Positions 1 through 7,223 of a stretch of DNA of 64,000 nucleotides are shown here, one piece after another. The position numbers and the translations under genes were made by a program. Numbering within the stretch: position 1 is the stretch's first letter; each line of letters begins with the position of its first letter. The notes beneath the pieces were generated by a model. The model was given only the letters and a program-made list of their open reading frames with translations, was not told the origin of the DNA and ran no database searches. Origin of the DNA: Pseudomonas frederiksbergensis (lineage in GTDB: Bacteria > Pseudomonadota > Gammaproteobacteria > Pseudomonadales > Pseudomonadaceae); contig NZ_FNTF01000002.1 of the NCBI RefSeq assembly GCF_900105495.1, positions 2,393,501-2,457,500 of the forward strand. The letters run 5' to 3'.

Positions 1-416
1 GGCTGACCCATACCGTCGTGCTCGGAGCGACCGATCACCTCAAAACCCTGCTTGAAGTAGAATCCCAAGGCCTGCGGATTCTGCTCATTGACGTCCAGCT
101 CATCGGCGTTCAGGTGTTCCAGGGCATAGCGCAGCAATTGCTTGCCCAGGCCTTTGCCGCGATGCGCCGGGTCGATGAAGAGCATTTCGATCTTGCCCGC
201 CGCCACGCCGGCGAACCCGGTGATGCGCTGGCGTGAGTCTTTGGTACAGATCAGCATCACCGCGTCGAGGTAGCGGGTCAGCACCAGATTCTTCAGCAGG
301 TCGATGTAGCTGTCGGGCAGAAAGTCATGGGTGGCGCGCACCGAGGCTTCCCACACTTGGGTGAGTTCTTCGTAGTCGCTCTGTTTCGGTGTGTGAATGA
401 CCGAGTGTTGGCGCAT
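1..416 (-). CDS. GNAT family N-acetyltransferase (partial, C-terminal end outside window)
   Basis: The reading frame starts at the ATG whose complement is at 414-416 and runs off the left edge of the window. About 138 residues are visible. They begin MRQHSVIHTPKQSDYEEL and contain HRGKGLGKQLL, the pyrophosphate-binding loop of motif A that holds acetyl-CoA in GNAT enzymes. This is followed by NEQNPQALGFYFKQGF, the motif B region. The substrate cannot be told from sequence; small-molecule or protein N-acetylation are both possible. It lies downstream of rimO on the same strand, but a strong terminator separates them, so it is probably its own transcript. Confidence 0.85.
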   Translation of the reverse strand, partial: MRQHSVIHTPKQSDYEELTQVWEASVRATHDFLPDSYIDLLKNLVLTRYLDAVMLICTKDSRQRITGFAGVAAGKIEMLFIDPAHRGKGLGKQLLRYALEHLNADELDVNEQNPQALGFYFKQGFEVIGRSEHDGMGQ

Positions 417-475
417 GCCCGCTGGCCTCTGTTGCGTGGATGACGCGAGTTCTTCTCTCACAAAACGATAGACGT

Positions 476-514
476 AAAAAAGCCCCGCATCTCGTCAAGA
501 GAGCGGGGCTTTTT
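476..514 (-). terminator. Rho-independent terminator downstream of rimO
   Basis: AGCCCCGC (481-488) pairs with GCGGGGCT (503-510). The stem is flanked by an A run on one side and a T run on the other, so it can work in both directions. It lies just past the rimO stop codon. Confidence 0.9.
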
Positions 515-527
515 GTATTTTTTGCGT

Positions 528-1865
528 TTAGATCTGTTCAGCCCACAGGTCGTATTCGTCGGCGTCGGTCACTTTGCACCAGACTTTATCGCCTGGTTTC
601 AGGTTGCTGCCGTTGTCGATGAATACGTTGCCGTCGATTTCCGGAGCATCGAAGAAGCAGCGGCCGACCGCGCCTTGCTCGTCGACTTCATCGACCAGCA
701 CTTCGATTTCACGGCCGACGCGCATTTGCAGGCGTGCCGAGCTGATCGCTTGTTGGTGCGCCATGAAGCGGTCCCAGCGGTCTTGCTTGACGTCGTCCGG
801 CACGATGGCCGCGTCCAGCAGGTTGGCCGGTGCGCCTTCGACCGGCGAGTACTGGAAGCAGCCGACGCGGTCGAGTTGCGCTTCGGTCAGCCAGTTCAGC
901 AGGTACTGGAAGTCTTCTTCGGTTTCGCCGGGGAAGCCGACGATGAAGGTCGAACGGATGATCAGGTCCGGGCAGATTTCGCGCCAGTTCTTGATGCGCG
1001 CCAGGGTCTTGTCTTCGAACGCCGGGCGTTTCATGGCTTTCAGGACTTTCGGGCTGGCGTGCTGGAACGGGATGTCCAGGTACGGCAGGATTTTCCCAGC
1101 GGCCATCAGCGGAATCAGCTCGTCGACGTGCGGGTACGGATAAACGTAGTGCAGACGAACCCAGACGCCGAGGGTGCTCAAGGCTTCGCAGAGTTCGGTC
1201 ATGCGGGTTTTCACCGGCGCGCCGTTCCAGAAACCGGTGCGGTATTTCACGTCGACGCCGTAGGCGCTGGTGTCTTGCGAAATCACCAACAACTCTTTGA
1301 CGCCGGCCTTGACCAGGCGCTGAGCCTCGTCCAGCACATCACCGACCGGGCGGCTGACCAGTTTGCCGCGCATCGAGGGGATGATGCAGAAGCTGCAGCT
1401 GTGGTTGCAGCCTTCGGAAATCTTCAGGTAGGCGTAGTGGCGCGGGGTCAGCTTGATGCCTTGCGGCGGCACCAGGTCGATCAGCGGGTTGTGATCCTGG
1501 CGCGGCGGCACGGCGTCGTGCACGGCGTTGACCACCTGCTCGTACTGCTGCGGACCGGTCACGGCCAATACGCTTGGGTGCACCTTGCGAATGTTGCCTT
1601 CTTCGACGCCCATGCAGCCGGTCACGATGACCTTGCCGTTTTCCTTGATGGCTTCGCCGATCACTTCCAGGGATTCAGCCTTGGCCGAATCGATGAAGCC
1701 GCAAGTGTTGACCACCACGACATCGGCGTCCTCGTAAGTGGACACAACGTCATAGCCTTCCATGCGCAGCTGGGTAAGGATGCGCTCGGAGTCGACCAGT
1801 GCTTTCGGGCAACCCAGGGATACGAAGCCAACCTTTGGATTGGCCGGCGCAGGAGTGGTGGACAT
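528..1865 (-). CDS. rimO: Ribosomal protein S12 methylthiotransferase RimO
   Basis: RimO is a radical-SAM enzyme that methylthiolates an aspartate of ribosomal protein S12. The 445-residue protein has the usual three parts. An N-terminal MTTase domain has cysteines at about 19, 55 and 84 for one Fe-S cluster. A radical SAM core has C153-x3-C157-x2-C160 ([10 protein letters not shown]) for the second cluster. A C-terminal TRAM domain ends ...[11 protein letters not shown] chose the ATG at 1865 because the protein then starts [14 protein letters not shown] as in relatives, and GAGG lies about 7 nt upstream. An in-frame ATG at 1943 would add 26 residues without family likeness. It is followed by a terminator. 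Confidence 0.95.
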   Translation of the reverse strand: MSTTPAPANPKVGFVSLGCPKALVDSERILTQLRMEGYDVVSTYEDADVVVVNTCGFIDSAKAESLEVIGEAIKENGKVIVTGCMGVEEGNIRKVHPSVLAVTGPQQYEQVVNAVHDAVPPRQDHNPLIDLVPPQGIKLTPRHYAYLKISEGCNHSCSFCIIPSMRGKLVSRPVGDVLDEAQRLVKAGVKELLVISQDTSAYGVDVKYRTGFWNGAPVKTRMTELCEALSTLGVWVRLHYVYPYPHVDELIPLMAAGKILPYLDIPFQHASPKVLKAMKRPAFEDKTLARIKNWREICPDLIIRSTFIVGFPGETEEDFQYLLNWLTEAQLDRVGCFQYSPVEGAPANLLDAAIVPDDVKQDRWDRFMAHQQAISSARLQMRVGREIEVLVDEVDEQGAVGRCFFDAPEIDGNVFIDNGSNLKPGDKVWCKVTDADEYDLWAEQI

Positions 1866-1929
1866 GTCTAACCTCGGTATTTGTGACGCCTCCAGCCGAG
1901 GACGGCAAGGCGACTGACGGGCGCTAGTG

Positions 1930-1983
1930 GCGTCTCTGGTCAAAAAGTGCGCAATTCTAGCGATGAGAGACGCACTTGACCAG
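1930..1983 (-). promoter_or_regulatory. Candidate rimO promoter embedded in interlocking inverted repeats
   Basis: On the minus strand TAGAAT (complement of 1954-1959) is a good -10. TGGTCA, 17 bp upstream (complement of 1977-1982), is a fair -35. Two overlapping inverted repeats cover it: GCGTCTCT 1930-1937 with AGAGACGC 1966-1973, and CTGGTCAA (1936-1943) with TTGACCAG (1976-1983). The role as promoter or operator is inference. Confidence 0.45.
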
Positions 1984-2153
1984 CTTTATGCAGGGAAATA
2001 CGACGAGTGCTGCGCTATGCTTCGCGCCTTTAAGCTTTACCGATTTTTTACAGTCAATGAAACGTCTGTAACGCGATGTAAAACAGCGCATGCTGCACGG
2101 CAAAGCATAGTGCTTCTTATAAGAAGTCCGGGTCTGAGTAGTAGGAGTGTTGG

Positions 2154-4055
2154 ATGGGGCAGGCAAGTAGTCAGGCGGCGGGCGCTGAGCATTCGGCGGC
2201 AAAACCGATCGGCATGCTGGTCGCGGCGGTCGGTGTGGTTTATGGCGATATCGGCACGAGCCCGCTGTACACCCTTAAAGAAGTGTTTTCCGGTGGCTAC
2301 GGCGTGCCGGTCAACCATGATGGCGTGTTGGGTATCCTGGCGCTGATCTTCTGGTCGCTGATCTGGGTCGTGTCGATCAAGTACATGATGTTCGTGCTGC
2401 GCGCCGACAACCAGGGCGAAGGCGGGATCATGGCCTTGACCGCTTTGGCGCGACGGGCCGCAGCGGGGCATCCGAAGTTGCGCAGTTTGCTGGTGGTCTG
2501 CGGGCTGATCGGCGCGGCGCTGTTCTACGGCGACAGCATGATCACCCCGGCGATTTCCGTGCTCTCGGCGATTGAAGGCCTGGGACTGGCTTTCGAGGGC
2601 ATCGACCATTGGGTGGTGCCATTGTCGCTGATCGTGCTGGTGGCGCTGTTCCTGATTCAGAGCCACGGTACCGCGCGGATTGGCATTTTGTTCGGGCCGA
2701 TCATGGTCACCTGGTTTGTGGTGCTTGGGGCGCTGGGTGTCTACGGCATTCTGCAGCACCCGGAAGTGTTGCAAGCGATGAACCCGGTATGGGCCGTGCG
2801 CTTCTTCATCGTTCACCCGGGCATGGGCGTAGCGATCCTCGGCGCGGTGGTGCTGGCGTTGACCGGTGCTGAAGCACTGTACGCCGACATGGGCCACTTC
2901 GGCCGCAAGCCGATCGCTCGCGCATGGTTCATCCTGGTGCTGCCAGCACTGGTGCTGAACTACTTCGGCCAAGGCGCGTTGCTGCTCGGTGACCCGGAAG
3001 CCGCGCGCAACCCGTTCTACCTGTTGGCCCCGAGCTGGGCGCTGATTCCGTTGGTGGGGTTGTCGACCCTGGCGACAGTGATTGCTTCTCAGGCGGTGAT
3101 TTCCGGCGCGTTCTCCCTGACGCGCCAGGCGATTCAGCTCGGCTACATTCCACGCATGCACATCCGGCACACCTCCAGTGCCGAGCAAGGCCAGATCTAC
3201 ATTGGCGCGGTGAACTGGGCGCTGATGGTCGGCGTCATCCTGTTGGTGCTGGGCTTCGAGTCCTCTGGCGCGTTGGCTTCGGCTTACGGCGTGGCCGTAA
3301 CGGGCACCATGCTGATGACCACCATCCTGGTGTCGGCGGTGATATTGCTGCTGTGGAAATGGCCTCCGGTGCTCGCGGTTCCGCTGTTGCTCGGCTTCCT
3401 CCTGGTAGACGGTCTGTACTTCGCTGCCAACGTGCCGAAAATCATTCAGGGCGGGGCATTCCCGGTGATCGCCGGTATCGCATTGTTTGTGCTGATGACC
3501 ACCTGGAAACGTGGCAAGCAATTGCTGGTCGATCGTCTCGATGAGGGTGGCTTGCCGCTGCCGATCTTCATCAGCAGCATCGCCGTGCAACCGCCGCATC
3601 GCGTCCAGGGCACTGCGGTGTTCCTGACCGCGCGCCCGGACGCCGTGCCCCATGCGCTGTTGCACAACCTGCTGCATAACCAGGTGCTGCACGAGCAAGT
3701 GGTGCTGCTGACGGTGGTCTACGAAGACATCCCGCGGGTGCCGGCATCCCGGCGTTTCGAGGTTGAATCCCACGGCGAAGGCTTCTTCCGTGTAATCCTG
3801 CACTTTGGCTTCGTCGACGAGCCGGACGTGCCGCAAGCGTTGAAGCTGTGCCATCTCGATGACCTGGATTTCAGCCCGATGCGTACTACTTACTTCCTCA
3901 GCCGCGAGACGGTCATCGCCTCCAAACTCGAAGGCATGGCCCGCTGGCGTGAGGCGTTGTTCGCCTTCATGTTGCAGAACGCCAACGGCAATTTGCGCTT
4001 CTTCAATCTGCCACTGAACCGGGTGATCGAGCTGGGGACGCAGGTAGAGATGTAA
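2154..4055 (+). CDS. kup: Low-affinity potassium transport system protein Kup
   Basis: Kup is an inner-membrane K+/H+ symporter of the KUP/HAK family. The 633-residue protein has the family's opening motif [15 protein letters not shown] (about residues 31-45), some twelve hydrophobic membrane segments up to about residue 450, and a cytoplasmic C-terminal domain of about 180 residues. The length is normal. AGGAG lies about 6 nt before the ATG. It is transcribed away from rimO and followed by a strong terminator, so it is monocistronic. The rimO-kup order is familiar from other Pseudomonas. Confidence 0.95.
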   Translation: MGQASSQAAGAEHSAAKPIGMLVAAVGVVYGDIGTSPLYTLKEVFSGGYGVPVNHDGVLGILALIFWSLIWVVSIKYMMFVLRADNQGEGGIMALTALARRAAAGHPKLRSLLVVCGLIGAALFYGDSMITPAISVLSAIEGLGLAFEGIDHWVVPLSLIVLVALFLIQSHGTARIGILFGPIMVTWFVVLGALGVYGILQHPEVLQAMNPVWAVRFFIVHPGMGVAILGAVVLALTGAEALYADMGHFGRKPIARAWFILVLPALVLNYFGQGALLLGDPEAARNPFYLLAPSWALIPLVGLSTLATVIASQAVISGAFSLTRQAIQLGYIPRMHIRHTSSAEQGQIYIGAVNWALMVGVILLVLGFESSGALASAYGVAVTGTMLMTTILVSAVILLLWKWPPVLAVPLLLGFLLVDGLYFAANVPKIIQGGAFPVIAGIALFVLMTTWKRGKQLLVDRLDEGGLPLPIFISSIAVQPPHRVQGTAVFLTARPDAVPHALLHNLLHNQVLHEQVVLLTVVYEDIPRVPASRRFEVESHGEGFFRVILHFGFVDEPDVPQALKLCHLDDLDFSPMRTTYFLSRETVIASKLEGMARWREALFAFMLQNANGNLRFFNLPLNRVIELGTQVEM

Positions 4056-4063
4056 CCCACAAC

Positions 4064-4103
4064 AAAAAGCCCCCGTTGCCATTGTGGTTGCGGGGGCTTT
4101 TTT
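4064..4103 (+). terminator. Rho-independent terminator after kup
   Basis: AGCCCCCG (4068-4075) and CGGGGGCT (4091-4098) form a GC-rich stem followed by a T run. The A run before the stem makes it usable on the other strand too, for the DUF3077 gene. Confidence 0.9.
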
Positions 4104-4130
4104 GTGTCTCATCTGAAGGCAATGAAGACC

Positions 4131-4162
4131 CCTTGTGGGAGCGGGCTTGGTCCGGGCGGCGT
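4131..4162. repeat. Solitary degenerate REP-like element
   Basis: CCTTGTGGGAGCGGGCTTGG resembles one arm of the TGTGGGAGCGAGCCTGCTCGCGA family found complete elsewhere in this window. The second half has diverged and no inverted partner is nearby. Confidence 0.45.
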
Positions 4163-4170
4163 TCAGGCCG

Positions 4171-4479
4171 CTATTTTTTAGATTCGGCTTTTGTCCGGGC
4201 AGGTGGTGGCGTCAGTACCTTCACCGCATCATCAATCACTGCCTTGCTCATTGCCGTCAGGTAATGCGCGGCCCAGGCATGTCGGTCGGTGTCTCGGGTG
4301 TAGGCAGCATCTTTAGTCAGCTCCTTGGCAAGGAACAGAAAATCAGAAGCCATGGCTAGCGCATCACCGAGGGGAACGCCGTGACTGACATGGAACAGCG
4401 CTTTGTTGGAGCAGTAGATGAGGGGCGTGAAGCCGATGGTTTTCAGTTCGTCAGGTTCTGACGGATTTGTTTTGGTCAT
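4171..4479 (-). CDS. DUF3077 domain-containing protein
   Basis: The 102-residue acidic-to-neutral cytoplasmic protein contains the segment FHVSHGVPLGDALAMASDFL, typical of DUF3077 proteins that are common and often multicopy in Pseudomonas. Their function is not known to me. AGGAG lies about 7 nt upstream of the ATG at 4479. It is a single gene; the kup terminator lies downstream and can serve it from the other side. The C-terminal tail (TPPPARTKAESKK) is low complexity. The gene is preceded by a long structured leader, annotated separately. Confidence 0.8.
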   Translation of the reverse strand: MTKTNPSEPDELKTIGFTPLIYCSNKALFHVSHGVPLGDALAMASDFLFLAKELTKDAAYTRDTDRHAWAAHYLTAMSKAVIDDAVKVLTPPPARTKAESKK

Positions 4480-4844
4480 GGTTTTTCTCCTGGGTTCGAG
4501 GAGCTGCCATTTTCGTTACCACACGAAAGGGAGGCAGCTGTACGCAGGGTGGTAAACCGGGAACCAAGGAAACCGGCACGCCCGAGGGCGTCCCACGCAC
4601 AGCCGCCATAACTCGAGATCGCAGACATAAAAATGCCTGGGTTCGGGATGAAGGCGCTGTTGCGCTGGTTTCGCCGGGTTACCACACCCGATCGCTGAAT
4701 GGTCAGCGACGGCCGGAGAGTATCCCGTCGAAGAAAAGCGCAACAAGGCATCAAAGTGCCCAAACGCGAGTTTCGGAGTTTGCCTACAAGGTCTGCGGGT
4801 GTCATCCGATATTGCGACACCTTGAAGTAAACAAAACTAAACGC
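4480..4844 (-). other. Structured non-coding leader of the DUF3077 gene
   Basis: This 365-bp stretch has no convincing gene. Open frames over it (for example 4476-4820 on the minus strand) have no start signal or family. It contains two hairpins with different stems but the same 8-nt loop TTACCACA (plus strand): TTTCG-loop-CGAAA at 4511-4528, inside an outer AGCTGCC/GGCAGCT pair at 4502-4539; and CGGG-loop-CCCG at 4675-4690. A related GGTGGTAAACC lies at about 4549-4559. This suggests a conserved leader or repeat family; the function is unknown. Confidence 0.5.
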
Positions 4845-4855
4845 GGGGGGGGGGG
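4845..4855. repeat. Homopolymeric G11 tract upstream of the three-gene operon
   Basis: Eleven consecutive G residues lie about 113 bp before the first start codon of the operon and 24 bp before its first palindrome. Tracts of this length are prone to slipped-strand length change. A small hairpin, CAGGTTTC (4856-4863) with GAAACCTG (4869-4876), follows directly. Confidence 0.8.
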
Positions 4856-4878
4856 CAGGTTTCCCAGTGAAACCTGAT

Positions 4879-4910
4879 AAATGTCGGAAGGGCTTGACGG
4901 TCCGACATTT
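4879..4910. promoter_or_regulatory. Palindromic operator candidate 1 of the HTH-NTase-PP2C operon
   Basis: Perfect inverted repeat AAATGTCGGA (4879-4888) and TCCGACATTT (4901-4910) with a 12-bp spacer. The spacer contains TTGACG (4894-4899), a possible -35. It matches operator 2 in arm length, spacer length and outer bases (AARTGTC...GACAYTT). Confidence 0.65.
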
Positions 4911-4920
4911 TCAATGAGAA

Positions 4921-4952
4921 AAGTGTCCACGTTTTATGGAATGTGGACACTT
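4921..4952. promoter_or_regulatory. Palindromic operator candidate 2 of the HTH-NTase-PP2C operon
   Basis: Perfect inverted repeat AAGTGTCCAC (4921-4930) and GTGGACACTT (4943-4952), again with a 12-bp spacer. It starts 42 bp after operator 1, about four helical turns, so both would face the same side of the DNA. It abuts the GGAG ribosome-binding site (4952-4955). This arrangement is typical of negative autoregulation by the first gene product, as described for AbiEi; here it is inference. Confidence 0.65.
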
Positions 4953-4967
4953 GGAGTTTCTGTCTTC

Positions 4968-5735
4968 ATGAAGAGTCAAGATGTTTTGCTTTTGTTCAAG
5001 ATGGCCAGCCTGCACGCCCAGGAAGAAAACCTCTTTGGGGCGATGGAATCTGAGTCGAATTCGAACAGGGTTGAGGAATTGTTGAAACCCCAGCAGATAA
5101 ATCGAATGCCGGCAGGGGGGCGAGTGGGGGAGTCGCTAGCCACCTACCTTACTGGTGGTGAAGACGTGGTATTCCACCACCGGGAGTTCGACTCACCCTT
5201 GGGCGAGGAGGATGGATGGGAGGGATGGTCGGAATCCGTACCTTCTGCGCCGCTGACGAGCTGGGCTGAAGCTTACTCGTTGCGTGCGTTGTCAGCGTCT
5301 CTTGGGCTAAGCAAAAGTGAGATTTCCAACGCCATGGCAAGATGTCGCGAGTCTGGATTGCTGACCAATGACTACGACACCGGGCTTGCGAAAGTTAATC
5401 GGCGAGAGCTGCTGAAAATCACCGAGCACGCTCTGAAATACTTTTTCCCCGTGAGGCCGGGCGCAATGGTTCGCGGTATTCCAACCGGCTTCGCCGCACC
5501 CGCGCTGTCCAAAAGCATCAAGAGCGCTGGCGGGCTGATTCCGGTTTGGCCTGATGCACTCGGAACTGAGCGTGGTCAGGCGATAGAGCCGCTCTACAAA
5601 ACTGTGCCGGAAGCGGTGAAGAAGGACAGAATCCTTTACCACTATCTAGCGCTTGTTGATGCGATCCGTCTTGGTGGTCCGCGAGAGTGTGGTGTGGCGG
5701 TAGGCATTCTAAAAGCAGGGATGGGACTGAAATAA
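4968..5735 (+). CDS. Winged-helix DNA-binding protein, probable antitoxin/autorepressor of the NTase operon
   Basis: First gene of the triad, 255 residues from the ATG at 4968 (GGAG 12 nt upstream). An in-frame ATG at 4881 lies inside palindrome 1 and is unlikely to be used. The start MKSQDVLLLFKMASLHAQE and the segment YSLRALSASLGLSKSEISNA (about 103-122) look like a winged-helix regulator that commonly precedes nucleotidyltransferase genes. The conserved C-terminal part reads RPGAMVRGIPTGFAAPAL (about 163-180). About 75 acidic, low-complexity residues (20-95) separate helix 1 from the HTH, and I do not recall these in relatives. One base separates its stop from the next ATG. Role as repressor and antitoxin is inferred from context and the two palindromes. 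Confidence 0.7.
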   Translation: MKSQDVLLLFKMASLHAQEENLFGAMESESNSNRVEELLKPQQINRMPAGGRVGESLATYLTGGEDVVFHHREFDSPLGEEDGWEGWSESVPSAPLTSWAEAYSLRALSASLGLSKSEISNAMARCRESGLLTNDYDTGLAKVNRRELLKITEHALKYFFPVRPGAMVRGIPTGFAAPALSKSIKSAGGLIPVWPDALGTERGQAIEPLYKTVPEAVKKDRILYHYLALVDAIRLGGPRECGVAVGILKAGMGLK

Positions 5736-5736
5736 C

Positions 5737-6435
5737 ATGTCATCAAATGCTGATCACAACTATGAGCTCATAGAGTTTGTGGCAGACGGCTTGGGGGAGG
5801 CGTTTCTCGCTGAGGTTGCCTTCGTCGGTGGTTGCACCACGGCCATGTTGGTAACTGACACGTCTGTGCTGGATGACATTCGCTTCACCGATGATGTTGA
5901 CTTGGTGATCGAACTGGCAGGTATTAGCGCCTGGCAACGCCTCACAGAACGGCTGGCGGCCAAGAACTTCAAGATCACCGGTGAGGATGAAGTTAACTGT
6001 CGCTTCCGCTTCAACGACGTCGTCGTTGACGTGATGCCTTCTGACCCCGAAGTTCTCGGATATGCCAACCGTTGGTTCGTGGAGGGGCTGGCGAGGGCTG
6101 ATAAATTTACATTGCCCAGCGGTACGGTCATCCAGATATTCAAACCGACCTACTTTCTTGCGACGAAGCTGGAGGCCTTTAGCGGTCGCGGTGAGGGCGA
6201 CCCGTACCACAAAGACGTCGAAGATATCATCATCTTGATTGATGGTCGTACAGAGCTTTTGGAAGAAGTTCGCCAGGCTGAGCCTGGGCTCAAGGACTTC
6301 ATTACGACTGGAATTCGAAAACTCACGGCGCTCAGTGGTATCGACTACGTGATTGAAAGCTCGGGCTCGGTGCAGGCTAATCCAGGTAGAGGGCGAATCA
6401 TCCACATGCGCATGAAGGATCTGGGCAACGCATGA
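5737..6435 (+). CDS. AbiEii-like nucleotidyltransferase, probable toxin
   Basis: The 232-residue protein has the polymerase-beta-type NTase signature. It has FVGGCTTAML (GG at 31-32), TDDVDLVIE with the metal-binding D53-x-D55, and a third carboxylate in VVVDVMPSD (D98). FLATKLEAFSGRG (about 140-152) and KDVEDIIILIDGR (159-171) follow, resembling the Lys/Arg/Asp motifs of AbiEii/DUF1814-type proteins. Relatives in type IV toxin-antitoxin systems transfer nucleotides, in some cases to tRNA ends. The target here is unknown. Its ATGA overlaps the next gene by 4 nt, which implies translational coupling. Antiviral or toxin function is inference from family and context. Confidence 0.75.
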   Translation: MSSNADHNYELIEFVADGLGEAFLAEVAFVGGCTTAMLVTDTSVLDDIRFTDDVDLVIELAGISAWQRLTERLAAKNFKITGEDEVNCRFRFNDVVVDVMPSDPEVLGYANRWFVEGLARADKFTLPSGTVIQIFKPTYFLATKLEAFSGRGEGDPYHKDVEDIIILIDGRTELLEEVRQAEPGLKDFITTGIRKLTALSGIDYVIESSGSVQANPGRGRIIHMRMKDLGNA

Positions 6436-7103
6436 GATACACGACCAGGTCAGTCATCGGACGGACCAGGAATGCCAATCATGACTGTGCTGGAGCTTTG
6501 TGCGACGGCGACACAGGGCTGTTCGTCATCACGGACGGGACGTCGAAGCCCGGCAGTGGCCGACTGGCTGAATGTTTCGTAAAAGGTGTTTTAGCGGCCT
6601 ACCCGAAACACATGGATCGGGAGGGTGGTATCACTGAGCATGAAGCAGTTGAGCAAGTACTTGGTTCAGTGCTGGCCGAGCTTCACCCCACTTTGTATGC
6701 GCAGCAGACAGGGACTACCTGTTACCTGATCGGTTTTGCTGCTCATGGGAAGCTCACGCTTGCGTATGAGGGGGACTGTTCGTGCGGTGTAGTGACACCG
6801 GCAGGCACGATCGAGTGGATTACGCCGCCTCACTGCAAGGCCAATTGGAGGCGCGACCGTTCGCACTGTGAGCTGGCGCAAGATCCAGCTCGAAACAGGG
6901 TAACCCGGTGCCTGAAGGTTAATCGTGCCCCGGACCCTGACTTTGTCTTTCACCAATTGGCCGCCGGTGAGCGACTGGTGTTCGTAACCGATGGCTTTTG
7001 GGCGGAGTTAACGGAGTCTCAGCAAAGCAGCTTGCTGGCTGCTCCAGATAGCGACTTTATCGCGGTTGAAGACGACGTAACGTGGATAGATGTTCAGCTT
7101 TAG
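6432..7103 (+). CDS. PP2C-like serine/threonine protein phosphatase
   Basis: The 223-residue protein carries a recognisable but divergent PP2C motif series. GRTRNANHD stands for the usual RxxNED (H17 replaces E; D18 kept). FVITDGTSKPGSG has D35-G36. LTLAYEGDC stands for the usual ANVGDS. LVFVTDGFWAEL has D187. DDVTWIDVQL (D214-D215) ends the protein like the DN motif. The aspartates expected to bind metal are thus mostly retained. It starts within the stop of the NTase gene, so the two products are likely made in fixed ratio. A phosphatase third gene beside an HTH/NTase pair is not an arrangement I recognise. It may reverse a phosphoryl or nucleotidyl mark, or sense a signal. Confidence 0.7.
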   Translation: MRYTTRSVIGRTRNANHDCAGALCDGDTGLFVITDGTSKPGSGRLAECFVKGVLAAYPKHMDREGGITEHEAVEQVLGSVLAELHPTLYAQQTGTTCYLIGFAAHGKLTLAYEGDCSCGVVTPAGTIEWITPPHCKANWRRDRSHCELAQDPARNRVTRCLKVNRAPDPDFVFHQLAAGERLVFVTDGFWAELTESQQSSLLAAPDSDFIAVEDDVTWIDVQL

Positions 7104-7167
7104 CCTTGGAATACAGAGCATCGACATGAAGTCAGGCTCGCTGGTAGCGCTTCATGTTTGTACATGT

Positions 7168-7206
7168 AAAAAAGCCCCCGCAACCTCAAGGCTGCGGGGG
7201 CTTTTT
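7168..7206 (+). terminator. Bidirectional terminator between the triad and the Aa-PG hydrolase gene
   Basis: AGCCCCCGCA (7173-7182) pairs perfectly with TGCGGGGGCT (7193-7202), with A and T runs on the two sides. It ends the triad and, on the other strand, the mprF operon. Confidence 0.9.
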
Positions 7207-7223
7207 CGTAGGCGGGACTCAAG

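Noticed and set aside
513..1871. Long open frame (452 codons) antisense to rimO
   Set aside because: Shadow of a high-GC gene; composition and lack of a start signal or family argue against coding.
2037..4112. Open frame of 691 codons antisense to kup
   Set aside because: His/Gln/Arg-rich product typical of antisense shadows of GC-rich genes; it covers kup, its terminator and its upstream region.
4476..4820. Possible 114-residue protein upstream of the DUF3077 gene
   Set aside because: No ribosome-binding site; the product is low-quality and covers the two conserved-loop hairpins. Treated as leader or repeat DNA.
4064..7206. The similar terminators at 4064 and 7168 as attachment sites of an inserted island
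   Set aside because: Their likeness is confined to the AGCCCCCG stem and T run common to terminators; no integrase or longer direct repeat is present.
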